64,000 nucleotides of DNA from CBDDEC01 sp965198045 (lineage in GTDB: Bacteria; Chloroflexota; Dehalococcoidia; UBA2979), in NCBI GenBank assembly GCA_965198045.1, contig CBDAOL010000011.1:62001-126000 (forward strand). Reading direction: 5' to 3'. Every line of letters begins with the position of its first letter. Positions within the stretch are counted from its first letter, which is position 1. Positions 34,864 through 42,657 of this stretch are shown one piece after another. The notes under the pieces were generated by a model that was not told the origin of the DNA, searched no databases, and saw only the letters and a list, made by a program, of their open reading frames with translations. The translations under genes were made by a program, and so were the position numbers.

Positions 34864-35076
34864 TTAGAGGCGAAGTTTCCCGTGAGAGGGCTGGCGACGG
34901 CGCTGCTTGCCAGCAGCGAGGCGCTCTTCCTCCTCGAGGTCCTTCGGGTCGCATCGCTCGTTCTCGTGGACGTATCCACAGGCGACGCAAGTACCGAACT
35001 TCCCGTACCAATCGTCCTCGATGATCATGAGACCACGACAGCGGGGGCACCGCTTTGGTGGGGCGCTGACCAGCAT
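34864..35076 (-). CDS. Small zinc-ribbon protein, 70 aa
   Basis: ATG 35076 has GAGGAG about eight bases upstream. Two CxxC knuckles (CPRC at residues 10-13, CVAC at about 30-33) with WYGKFGT between form a classic zinc ribbon. The tail is charged (DPKDLEEEERLAAGKQRRRQ). Likely a small nucleic-acid or protein-binding factor; the exact role is unknown. A clear promoter (35388-35415) lies about 300 nt upstream, so the mRNA has a long leader. Confidence 0.8.
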   Translation of the reverse strand: MLVSAPPKRCPRCRGLMIIEDDWYGKFGTCVACGYVHENERCDPKDLEEEERLAAGKQRRRQPSHGKLRL

Positions 35077-35387
35077 GGCAGCACTCCTCTGGCTGAATCC
35101 GCTTCCGGCTACCCGCCGGTGGGCCTGACCCACTGCCTCCGAGGTTAGCTGTCGGGTTCGGGTCGAATCAGGTTCTGACCCGCTCTGCGTCCGCATGCTC
35201 TGTCGACGGTTCGCGTGAGCACGCTCTTCGAAGAGTTAACCCCAGTAAGTTGGTTCCCCCGGTCGGCGGCCACGTCGGATAATATCCACGCAGCCTTCGA
35301 TTAGGCAGTCGCCCGGCCACGAAACCCCGTCGACGTCTCGCGGTCCAAGCCATCACAAGCGCGGTAATTCGTGATTGTGACAACAAG

Positions 35388-35415
35388 AGCATACGGATCT
35401 GGAAACGCTTGTCAA
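35388..35415 (-). promoter_or_regulatory. Promoter with long leader before the zinc-ribbon gene
   Basis: Minus strand: perfect -35 TTGACA (35415-35410), 16-bp spacer, -10 TATGCT (35393-35388). The following 35077-35380 stretch has no recognisable gene. It includes a perfect palindrome CTCTTCGAAGAG (35224-35235) and a GGGTC/GACCC stem near 35153-35182, and may be a structured leader. Confidence 0.55.
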
Positions 35416-35444
35416 GCGCAAGTGCGGACTGTCACAGGCAAATT

Positions 35445-36230
35445 TTAGTCAAGTGGTGAAGTTTTGCCAGCCTTGCGGCCCTTCTCCGCTCTCCGCGCTG
35501 TCCACACCATCTCGGTCGACAACTCATCGAAGGGCGCGCCTTCGAAGTCGCCAGCGAGCGAAACCACCTCGAAGCCCGCGAGTTCGAGCAGGTGCTGCAT
35601 CTCGTAGCGGTAGACCCGGCGCAGGCTGAACTCGTACTGCTGCCGCCGCCCGTCGCGGTCGCGGAACGACACCGCCGATCGCACGACCTGGGCCGCGGGT
35701 TCGTAGTGATGCTGATCCTCGATCGTGGGATCGGTTGCACGCGCCTGCCAATCGTCACCACGGCCGAGCCAGTCCGCGATCATCGTGATATTCGGGTTGA
35801 ACACGTTGAGGATCAGGCGACCGCTGGGCCGCAGCGCTCGATGGCAGGCCGCGAGCGTGGCCCGCTGGTCCTCTGTCGTCAGGTTGTGGAGAAACGTGCG
35901 GAACGGGATCGTGACCAGGTCGACCGGCGTTGGGACCTCGAAGTCCTGCATCCGCGCCTCGATGGTCGTCAGTCGCTCTTCCACACCCCGCGCCACGGCC
36001 TTCTCGCGGCAGATCGCGAGCATGTCGGGCGAGAGATCGACGCCGATGACCTCGGCGCCGGCCTGCAGCGCCGGGATCGCGATGCGACCGGTGCCGATGC
36101 CGACCTCGACGGCCGGACCGTCGGCCTCGAGGTAGCGCGCGACGTAGTAGGCGATGTCGCCGCGGACGCCAACGGTGACATCGTCGTAGTGCACCGCATA
36201 GGTCGTGTAGAACTCGTCGAGGATCGCCAT
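35445..36230 (-). CDS. Class I SAM-dependent methyltransferase
   Basis: 261 residues from ATG 36230. The SAM motif I is AVEVGIGTGRIAIPALQAG (about 40-58), motif II VIGVDLSPDML, and the post-I region is MQDFEVPTPVDLVTIPFRTFLHNL. A C-terminal lid (RRVYRYEMQHLLELAGFEVVSLAGDF) is typical of small-molecule methyltransferases. The substrate is unknown. It is divergent from the cobalamin riboswitch/btu operon; the 65-bp gap holds both promoters. Confidence 0.88.
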   Translation of the reverse strand: MAILDEFYTTYAVHYDDVTVGVRGDIAYYVARYLEADGPAVEVGIGTGRIAIPALQAGAEVIGVDLSPDMLAICREKAVARGVEERLTTIEARMQDFEVPTPVDLVTIPFRTFLHNLTTEDQRATLAACHRALRPSGRLILNVFNPNITMIADWLGRGDDWQARATDPTIEDQHHYEPAAQVVRSAVSFRDRDGRRQQYEFSLRRVYRYEMQHLLELAGFEVVSLAGDFEGAPFDELSTEMVWTARRAEKGRKAGKTSPLD

Positions 36231-36294
36231 CGCTCGCCCGTTCGCGCCTGTGGCCCGTCGCTCGCTGGAGCGGATCGCCGCCCACTGCTACCGT

Positions 36295-36515
36295 GACCGT
36301 AGTCACGACGCAATGACTGGGGAAGCCGGTGTAAATCCGGCGCTGTCCCGCAACTGTAATCCGGCCGGCCAGCCTCGTGCGGTCGCCGGGAAGCCAGAGC
36401 ACCAGCCTGCGTCACGTTCCGAAACCTGCGAGGACAGGCGTCGGCGCTCCGGGCAACCTTCCGAGGCCTCCCGGCTCGTCCATCCAAGCCTGCCCCCTCG
36501 CACCGAGGGGGTTCT
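36295..36515 (+). ncRNA. Cobalamin (adenosylcobalamin) riboswitch with terminator-like platform
   Basis: The sequence carries the conserved cobalamin core: GGGGAAGCCGGTGTAAATCC, then CTGTCCCGCAACTGTAATCC at about 36345-36364, AAGCCAGA at about 36391-36398, and a GCCTGCG / CCTGCGAGGACAGGCG region. Downstream lies a perfect 8-bp hairpin CCCCCTCG (36493-36500), loop CAC, CGAGGGGG (36504-36511), followed by TTCTTCGT, a probable intrinsic terminator. When cobalamin binds, expression of the following uptake and salvage operon should fall (established for the class). The btuF ribosome site GGGAGG is at about 36536. Confidence 0.93.
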
Positions 36516-36550
36516 TCGTGTCCCCCTTAAGTGCTGGGAGGTACGAAAAC

Positions 36551-37492
36551 ATGGCAGTCCACATGTTCAGAGTGATGTTCAGACAGAACCTGTCGCGGTG
36601 GTTACCGCTGCTGCTGCTCGCGACGCTGCTGATCGCCGCCGCATGCGGCGACGACGACGACGCCCCGACCGCGATCAGGTTCGTCGACCCCTCCGGCGTC
36701 GAGGTGACGCTGGAAGCGCCGCCGGAGCGGATCGCATCGTTCTCGCCGGCCGCTACGGAGATCCTGTTCGCGATCGGCGTCGGCGACGCTGTGCTGGCGG
36801 TCGATGCGTTCTCGAACTTCCCGGCGGCGACCGCCGACCTGCCGATGCTGAGCGCCTTCCCGGAACTGAACGTAGAGGCGCTGCTCGTCCACGATCCGCA
36901 GCTCGTCATCCTCACCGCCGGCAACGAGGGTGAGGCGGAGCAGCTGCGCGGGCTCGACATCGCAGTCGTGTTCCTCGACGGTGCGACCACGATCGACGGC
37001 ATCTACGGGCACATCCGCATCCTCGGGCAGGCCACGGCGCGCAACGACGAGGCCGAGGCGCTCGTCGACGGCATCGCGTCGCGCATCGTCGAGCTGGAGG
37101 CGGCGCTGGCTGATGTCGATCAGGGTCCGACCGTGTTCTACGAGCTCGATCCATCGCTGTTCACCGTCGGCCCGGGCAGCTTCATCCACGACATGCTGAC
37201 CATCCTCAAGGTCCAGAACATCGCTGCGGACGCAGCGTCCCCGTTCCCGCAAATCACGGCGGAGGCCATCCTCGATGCCAACCCGGAGGTCGTGATCCTC
37301 GCCGATGCGCAGTTTGGCGAGACGGCGGAGGCTGTGTCCGGCCGACCAGGCTGGGATGCCATCTCGGCGGTGCAGAACGGCCGCGTGCTCGAGATCGAGG
37401 ACGCGGACATCGTGAGTCGCCCCGGCCCGCGCGTCGGCGAGGCGCTCGCGGTCCTCGCGCGGCTACTCTACCCGGAAGTAGCGATCCCGTGA
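36551..37492 (+). CDS. btuF: Cobalamin ABC transporter substrate-binding lipoprotein
   Basis: 313 residues from ATG 36551, with GGGAGG upstream. Signal peptide with lipobox AAAC (about residues 27-30) followed by an Asp run. A Fe3+/B12-type class III binding protein: IRFVDPSGVEVTLEAPPERIASFSPAATEILFAIGVGDAVLAVDAF, a long connecting helix in the middle (NDEAEALVDGIASRIVELEAAL) and PEVVILADAQFGETAEAVSGRPGWDAISAVQNGRVLEI. The riboswitch upstream and cob genes downstream identify the ligand as a corrinoid. Confidence 0.92.
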   Translation: MAVHMFRVMFRQNLSRWLPLLLLATLLIAAACGDDDDAPTAIRFVDPSGVEVTLEAPPERIASFSPAATEILFAIGVGDAVLAVDAFSNFPAATADLPMLSAFPELNVEALLVHDPQLVILTAGNEGEAEQLRGLDIAVVFLDGATTIDGIYGHIRILGQATARNDEAEALVDGIASRIVELEAALADVDQGPTVFYELDPSLFTVGPGSFIHDMLTILKVQNIAADAASPFPQITAEAILDANPEVVILADAQFGETAEAVSGRPGWDAISAVQNGRVLEIEDADIVSRPGPRVGEALAVLARLLYPEVAIP

Positions 37493-37502
37493 CCGGGCGC
37501 TG

Positions 37503-38594
37503 ATGACGACCGGGTCGCAGGCAGCAGCGGCCGCACAGTCGGCCCTCCCCGAGTGGGCGGCCGCGCGTAGCAACGGCGCACGGCTCCTCGTCGGCGGCGT
37601 CGCGCTGCTGCTGGCGACGATGGTCTTCGCGGTGACACAGGGCTACGCGAGCATTCCGGCGCACACCGCGCTGTTCATCTTGCTCGACCGTCTGCCGTTG
37701 GTCGCGATCGAGACCGATGCGCCACTGACCTGGGACCGCATCGTCATCGACGTGCGCCTGCCGAGGATCGTCGCGGCTGGGCTGGTGGGGGCGGCGCTCG
37801 CCCACTCGGGCGCGGCCTACCAGGGCGTGTTCAGGAACCCGCTGGTCGAGTCCTCGTTGCTCGGCGTCGCGGCCGGCGCCGCCTTGGGCGCTTCGATCGC
37901 CATCGTCTCGCCGCTGCCGGTGGACGCCTACGGGTTCGGGTGGGTCCCGCTGTTCGCCTTCGCGGGCGGGATGATCGCGGTGACCGTCGTCTACCTGATC
38001 GCGCGCGTCGGGCGAGCCGTCAGCAACGCCACGCTCATCCTCGCCGGCGTGGCGCTCTCTGCCATGCTCTCGGCCGGTACCTCGTTCCTGCTGCTCACCA
38101 GCGGCGAGCGGGCGCGCGGCATCTTTACGTTCCTCTTCGGCGGGTTCAACACCGCGAACTGGCAGCGCATCACGATCGCTCTGCCCTATCTGCTCGTCGG
38201 CTTCGTGCTGATCACGATTTACACGCGCGCCCTCAACGTGCTCGCACTCGAGGAGGAGCAGGCGTCACAGCTGGGCGTCAACGTGGGACGCACGAAGTTG
38301 CTCGTGCTCGCCGCCGCCTCGCTGATGGCCGCCACCTCGGTCGCCGTGGCCGGGATCATCGGGTTCGTCGGCCTGATCGTGCCCCACGTCGCGCGCATGC
38401 TGGTGGGCGTGGACCACCGGCGGCTGCTGCCGGCCTCGGCGCTGCTCGGCGCCAGCTTCCTGATCATCGCGGACCTGCTGGCACGCACGGCGCGCGCGCC
38501 GGACGAGGTGCCGGTCGGCATCGTGACCGCGATCGCCGGCGGGCCGTTCTTCCTCTGGCTGCTGCGCACGCGCCGCGTCGACGGGCTGAGGTGA
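37503..38594 (+). CDS. btuC: Cobalamin ABC transporter permease
   Basis: 363 residues, FecCD/BtuC family with about ten membrane helices. Family blocks: LPRIVAAGLVGAALAHSGAAYQGVFRNPLVESSLLGVAAGAALGA (about 82-126), LGVNVGRTKLLVLAAASLMAATSVAVAGIIGFVGLIVPHVARMLVG (about 258-303), and DEVPVGIVTAIAGGPFFLWLLRTRR at the C-terminus. It starts 10 bp after btuF and pairs with BtuF and BtuD. Confidence 0.94.
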   Translation: MTTGSQAAAAAQSALPEWAAARSNGARLLVGGVALLLATMVFAVTQGYASIPAHTALFILLDRLPLVAIETDAPLTWDRIVIDVRLPRIVAAGLVGAALAHSGAAYQGVFRNPLVESSLLGVAAGAALGASIAIVSPLPVDAYGFGWVPLFAFAGGMIAVTVVYLIARVGRAVSNATLILAGVALSAMLSAGTSFLLLTSGERARGIFTFLFGGFNTANWQRITIALPYLLVGFVLITIYTRALNVLALEEEQASQLGVNVGRTKLLVLAAASLMAATSVAVAGIIGFVGLIVPHVARMLVGVDHRRLLPASALLGASFLIIADLLARTARAPDEVPVGIVTAIAGGPFFLWLLRTRRVDGLR

Positions 38595-38598
38595 CGCC

Positions 38599-39450
38599 AT
38601 GACGAACGCCGCCGCGCGCTCCCGGCTCGCCACGACCCTCCTCGAGGTCCGTGGGCTAGCGGTCGAGCTGGGCGGCGCGCCGATCCTCCGTGGCGTCGAC
38701 ATCGAGGTCGCGGCCGGGGAGGTCGTTGGGCTCGTCGGGCCGAACGGCGCGGGCAAGAGCACGCTGCTGCGCGCCGTCTCCGGCGTGCTGCCTTTCGAGG
38801 CAGGCTCGGTCGCCCTCGACGGCGAGCCGGTCGCTGGACGTTCGCGCGCCGAGCTGGCGCGCTCGCTGGCGGTGGTGCAGCAGCTGCCTGAGGCGCCAGA
38901 CACGATGGAGGTGGCGGAGCTGGTGCTGCTCGGTCGCTACCCGCACCTCGGCCTGCTCGGCCGCGAGTCTGGCGCCGATTACCTGGCGGCGGACCGCGCC
39001 ATGTCGCGCGCCGGCTGCCTCGACCTCGCGACGAGGCCACTCGGGACGCTATCCGGTGGAGAGCGGCGGCGCGCCTTCATCGCCCGCGCGCTCGCCCAGG
39101 AGACGCCGCTGCTGCTCCTCGACGAGCCGACGGCCAACCTCGACGCTTCGGCGCAGGCCGAGGTGATGGGCGTGCTGCGCGAGCTGGCCACGGGCGGTGC
39201 CGGCGTGCTCGTCGTCGTGCATGACCTGACGCTCGCCGCGGCGTTCTGCGACCGGCTGGTGCTGCTCCACCTGGGCGAAGTCGTCGCGGAGGGCGGACCG
39301 GCCGAGGTCATCACCTCGGAGCTGGTGCGCCGCACCTACGGCCCGCACGTCGCGGTGATCGCGGATCCGCGGAACGGCGCGCCGGTGGTGGTGCCGAGCC
39401 CGCCCTCGGCGCATGCTGAGGGCGCATCGCCGGAGGTGCGCGATGACTGA
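38599..39450 (+). CDS. btuD: Cobalamin ABC transporter ATP-binding protein
   Basis: 283 residues from ATG 38599, 4 bp after btuC. Walker A GPNGAGKST, Q-loop region VVQQLPEAPDTMEVAELVLLGRYPH, signature LSGGERRR, Walker B LLLLDEPTANLD and switch HD (VVVVHDLTLAAAFCDRLVLL). It belongs to the FepC/BtuD group. A Pro/Ala-rich tail of about 25 residues extends past the usual end and overlaps cobO by 8 bp. Confidence 0.94.
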   Translation: MTNAAARSRLATTLLEVRGLAVELGGAPILRGVDIEVAAGEVVGLVGPNGAGKSTLLRAVSGVLPFEAGSVALDGEPVAGRSRAELARSLAVVQQLPEAPDTMEVAELVLLGRYPHLGLLGRESGADYLAADRAMSRAGCLDLATRPLGTLSGGERRRAFIARALAQETPLLLLDEPTANLDASAQAEVMGVLRELATGGAGVLVVVHDLTLAAAFCDRLVLLHLGEVVAEGGPAEVITSELVRRTYGPHVAVIADPRNGAPVVVPSPPSAHAEGASPEVRDD

Positions 39451-40078
39451 GCCGACGCCGTCCGAGGCGCCCGAACCCACGACCCCCGGGCCCGTCACCG
39501 AACGCCTCGTCGATGGCGAGGTCGAGCAGTGGGCGGGCAAATGGGAGGGCCTCTTCCCGAAGAAGCACCCGCTGGTGCTGCTCTACACGGGCGACGGCAA
39601 GGGCAAGACCAGCTCGGCCCTCGGCGTCACCATGCGGGCCTGGGGGCGCGGCTGGAAGATCATCTGGCTGCAGTTCATCAAGGCCACCACTTCGCACTAC
39701 GGCGAGACCGAGGCCGCTAAGCGCATGGGCATCGAGATGATCTCGCTCGGCGACGGCTTCACCTGGCTCTCCGAGAACATCGAGAAGGACATCGCCCTCG
39801 CGAAGGAGGCGTGGCAGCTGGCGCGCGAGAAGATCGCGTCCGAGGACTACGACCTCGTCGTCCTCGACGAGATCACCTACCCGATCTCCTACGGCTGGCT
39901 CGACGTGGACGAGGTGCTGGCGGCACTGGCCGGGCGCCCGCCCAACGTCGACATCATCATGACCGGCCGCGACGCCCATGAGCGCCTCATCGAGTTCGCC
40001 GACCTCGTGACCGACATGCGCGAGGTGAAGCACCCGTACCAGCAGGGCATCAAGGCGCAGCCCGGCATCGACTACTGA
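39443..40078 (+). CDS. cobO: Corrinoid adenosyltransferase
   Basis: 211 residues from ATG 39443, with an excellent GGAGGT five bases upstream. Transfers the 5'-deoxyadenosyl group of ATP to cobalt in Co(I) corrinoids. The P-loop is YTGDGKGKTSSALGV (about 47-61), followed by IWLQFIKATTSHYGE and LVVLDEITYPISYGWLDVDEVLAAL (CobA/CobO type). The ending HPYQQGIKAQPGIDY is diagnostic for the family. The N-terminal 35 residues are acidic/proline-rich. Confidence 0.96.
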   Translation: MTEPTPSEAPEPTTPGPVTERLVDGEVEQWAGKWEGLFPKKHPLVLLYTGDGKGKTSSALGVTMRAWGRGWKIIWLQFIKATTSHYGETEAAKRMGIEMISLGDGFTWLSENIEKDIALAKEAWQLAREKIASEDYDLVVLDEITYPISYGWLDVDEVLAALAGRPPNVDIIMTGRDAHERLIEFADLVTDMREVKHPYQQGIKAQPGIDY

Positions 40079-40082
40079 CGCC

Positions 40083-41183
40083 ATGAGCGCTGCGTCGGCG
40101 GCCGACACCATCGCGCGCACCGTCGAGGCGATTCGAGGTCTCGACGACGGTGCGGCTGCTGCCACCGCGGCGGCTGAACGGCAGGGCCAGCTGACGAAGC
40201 CGCCGGGCTCGCTCGGGCAGCTCAAGGCGCTCGCCATCCGCATCGCCCGCATCACCGGCAGCGACCGCCCACGCCTCGACCGGCGGCTGATCGTCGTCGC
40301 GGCAGCGGATCATGGCGTGACGGCGCAGGGCGTCTCCGCCTACCCCGCCGAGGTGACGCGGCAGATGGTCGCCAACTTCTTGCGCGGTGGCGCGGCCATC
40401 AACGTGCTCGCAGACCACGCGGGAGCGCGTGTGCGGGTCGTCGACGCCGGCGTCAGCGGCGATCCGATCGAGGATCCGCGGCTGCTGCGCCTCGGCCTGT
40501 CCGCGGGGACTGATGACATCACGCAGGGGCCGGCAATGTCACGGACCCACGCGGAGCAGGCGATTGCCGCCGGGATCGAGCTGTTCGAGGACGAGCGCGC
40601 CGGCGATGGCGTCGACATCGTGGGCGCCGGCGAGATGAGCATCGGCAACTCGACCGCTGCCGCGGCGCTGATCGCCGCCGCGACCGGTCGCCCCCCGCGC
40701 AGCGTCACGGGCCGTGGCACGGGCGTGGACGACGAGCGCTTCGAGACAAAGGTTCAGGCCGTCACGCGGGCCCTCGAGGTCAACGCGCCGGATCCTGCCG
40801 ACGGTGTCGGTCTGCTCGCCTCGGTCGGTGGATTCGAGATCGGCGTGCTCGCCGGCGTCTACCTCGGCGCGGCGGCTCAGCGCGTGCCCGCGTTGGTCGA
40901 TGGTGTGATCTCGGGCGCAGCCGCCCTGGTGGCGAACGCGATCGCGCCACGGGTTGTCGAGTCCCTGATCGCGGGCTATCGCTCGGTCGAACCGGGGCAT
41001 CACGCGACGCTCGAGGAACTCCGGCTCGAGCGGATCCTCGACCTGGGCCTCCGCCTCGGCGAGGGTTCCGGCGCGGCGCTCGCGATCACCGTCTGCGTCG
41101 CCGCCTGCCGGCTGCTCGACGAGATGGCGACGTTCGAGGAGGCGCAGGTGTCTGACTCCGAGGACGTGGTGACGCCGGAGTAA
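40083..41183 (+). CDS. cobT: Nicotinate-nucleotide--dimethylbenzimidazole phosphoribosyltransferase
   Basis: 366 residues from ATG 40083. Makes alpha-ribazole phosphate, the lower ligand of cobalamin. The substrate-binding KPPGSLGQLKALA is at about 39-51; IVVAAADHGVTAQGVSAYPAEVTRQMVANFLRGGAAINVL, GEMSIGNSTAAAALIAAATGRPP and the GRGTGVDDE block follow. The catalytic glutamate lies near the end (the segment LEERL-like LEELRLERILDLGLRLGEGSGAA). It starts 4 bp after cobO. Confidence 0.96.
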   Translation: MSAASAADTIARTVEAIRGLDDGAAAATAAAERQGQLTKPPGSLGQLKALAIRIARITGSDRPRLDRRLIVVAAADHGVTAQGVSAYPAEVTRQMVANFLRGGAAINVLADHAGARVRVVDAGVSGDPIEDPRLLRLGLSAGTDDITQGPAMSRTHAEQAIAAGIELFEDERAGDGVDIVGAGEMSIGNSTAAAALIAAATGRPPRSVTGRGTGVDDERFETKVQAVTRALEVNAPDPADGVGLLASVGGFEIGVLAGVYLGAAAQRVPALVDGVISGAAALVANAIAPRVVESLIAGYRSVEPGHHATLEELRLERILDLGLRLGEGSGAALAITVCVAACRLLDEMATFEEAQVSDSEDVVTPE

Positions 41184-41222
41184 CGCCTCGGCGTTGCGGC
41201 GAGCGCGACCTACACTGCGGAC

Positions 41223-42032
41223 ATGGCCGACGAGGCAACGCGCCCCACAATCTCTGGAACGTTGAGTGGATCGCTGGTCGCGCTCGAGTTCCTGACGCCC
41301 TGGCGACTGCGGCGCGTGCAGACCTACAGCGATCGGACGTTTGCCGAGGCGCTGGGGTGGTACCCGGCGATCGGGCTACTGATCGGCCTCGCGCTGATGC
41401 TCCTCGACCGCTACGTGCTCTCCGAGCTCTGGTCGCCGCTGCCCGCCGCGGCGCTGCTCGTCGCGCTGCTGGCACTCGCCTCCGGTGGACTGCACCTCGA
41501 CGGCGTCGCCGACACTGCTGACGGCCTGGCGCTGCAGGGCGACCGCGCGGAGCGCCTCACCGTGATGAGCGAGGGCAATACGGGCCCCGCCGGCGTGATG
41601 GCGTTGCTGCTCGTGCTGTTGATCGAGTTCGCGGCCATCGCGTCGCTGCATGAGGAGATACGGAGTGCGGCGCTGTTGCTCGGCCCCGCCCTCGGGCGCT
41701 GGGCCGTAGTGCCGATGGCGCTCGCGTTCCGCCCCGCGCGCCCGGCGGGCCTGGGCCATGCGATCCATCAGGGGCTCTGGCCCGTCGCGGTCCCACTGGC
41801 GACGCTGATTGGCGCCGTGGCTGCCTTCGCGCTCTTCGGCCCCGGCGGCCTGGTCCTCGTGCTGCTCGCCGCCGCCGCGGCGATCGCGGTCGGCGCGCTG
41901 GCGTCGCGCATGCTGGATGGTGTGACCGGCGATATCTACGGCGCGGGCATCGAGGTGGCGACGGTCGTCGTCTGGTTAGCGATCGGTGCGGCCTTCGAGC
42001 AGGACTGGCTCACCGCGACCATCCTGACCTGA
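41223..42032 (+). CDS. cobS: Adenosylcobinamide-GDP ribazoletransferase (cobalamin synthase)
   Basis: 269 residues from ATG 41223. An integral membrane enzyme joining alpha-ribazole to adenosylcobinamide-GDP. Family signatures: ALEFLTPWRLRR near the N-terminus, LGWYPAIGLLIGLAL, GGLHLDGVADTADGL (about 84-98) and SRMLDGVTGDIYGAGIEV near the C-terminus. Several hydrophobic helices cover the rest. A 39-bp gap separates it from cobT; cobU follows 3 bp later. Confidence 0.95.
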   Translation: MADEATRPTISGTLSGSLVALEFLTPWRLRRVQTYSDRTFAEALGWYPAIGLLIGLALMLLDRYVLSELWSPLPAAALLVALLALASGGLHLDGVADTADGLALQGDRAERLTVMSEGNTGPAGVMALLLVLLIEFAAIASLHEEIRSAALLLGPALGRWAVVPMALAFRPARPAGLGHAIHQGLWPVAVPLATLIGAVAAFALFGPGGLVLVLLAAAAAIAVGALASRMLDGVTGDIYGAGIEVATVVVWLAIGAAFEQDWLTATILT

Positions 42033-42035
42033 ACG

Positions 42036-42596
42036 ATGGGCGACATCCTCTTCGTCACCGGCGGCGCGCGCAGCGGCAAGAGCCGCCTCGCCGAACGTCT
42101 CGCCGGCGAGGCGGGCGCGCCCGTCACCTACCTCGCCACGCTCGAACCACTCGACGAGGAGATGGTGGAGCGCATCGCGCGCCACCGCGCCGACCGCCCC
42201 GGGGACTGGACCACCGTCGAGGAGCCAACCGACCTCGGGCGCGCGTTCGGCGAGATCGACGGCGACGCGACCATGCTGCTCGACTGCCTCTCGCTCTGGG
42301 TATCGAATCGGCTGCTGCAGCTTGGCGACGAACCGACGTTCGCCGCCACGAACGGCCTCGAGGCGACGCTGGTCGCGGAGCTTGAGGCGCTGCTCGCGGC
42401 TGCGGATGAGCGCGACGGCGCGCTGATCCTCGTCACGAACGAGGTGGGCTCCTCGGTGGTGCCGCCGACGGTGCTCGGACGCGCCTACCGTGATCTCCTC
42501 GGCCGCATCAACCAGCGCGCGGCGGCCGCCGCATCGAGGGCGTGGTTGACGGTCGCGGGCCGCCCAATGGAGCTGCCTCCGGGCAAGCCGCTCTAG
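42036..42596 (+). CDS. cobU: Adenosylcobinamide kinase / adenosylcobinamide-phosphate guanylyltransferase
   Basis: 186 residues from ATG 42036. Bifunctional CobU/CobP: P-loop TGGARSGKSRLAERLA (about 6-21), the guanylylation-site segment RHRADRPGDWTTVEEP with the His at about residue 49, LLDCLSLWVSNRL, and TNEVGSSVVPPTVLGRAYRDLLGRINQ near the end. It is the last gene of the btu-cob operon, followed at once by a strong terminator. No corrin-ring genes are in the window, so the operon appears to serve salvage and lower-loop assembly. Confidence 0.96.
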   Translation: MGDILFVTGGARSGKSRLAERLAGEAGAPVTYLATLEPLDEEMVERIARHRADRPGDWTTVEEPTDLGRAFGEIDGDATMLLDCLSLWVSNRLLQLGDEPTFAATNGLEATLVAELEALLAAADERDGALILVTNEVGSSVVPPTVLGRAYRDLLGRINQRAAAAASRAWLTVAGRPMELPPGKPL

Positions 42597-42608
42597 CCTC
42601 GAACACAA

Positions 42609-42634
42609 ACGACCCCGCCGCGAGGCGGGGTCGT
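42609..42634. terminator. Strong bidirectional terminator
   Basis: Perfect 11-bp stem (ACGACCCCGCC / GGCGGGGTCGT) with a GCGA tetraloop between the convergent cobU and protease genes; an A-rich side (ACACAAAC) gives T residues for the minus-strand transcript, and the plus side has GGTTCG. Confidence 0.85.
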
Positions 42635-42657
42635 GGTTCGGACCGTCGAAGATGCTT

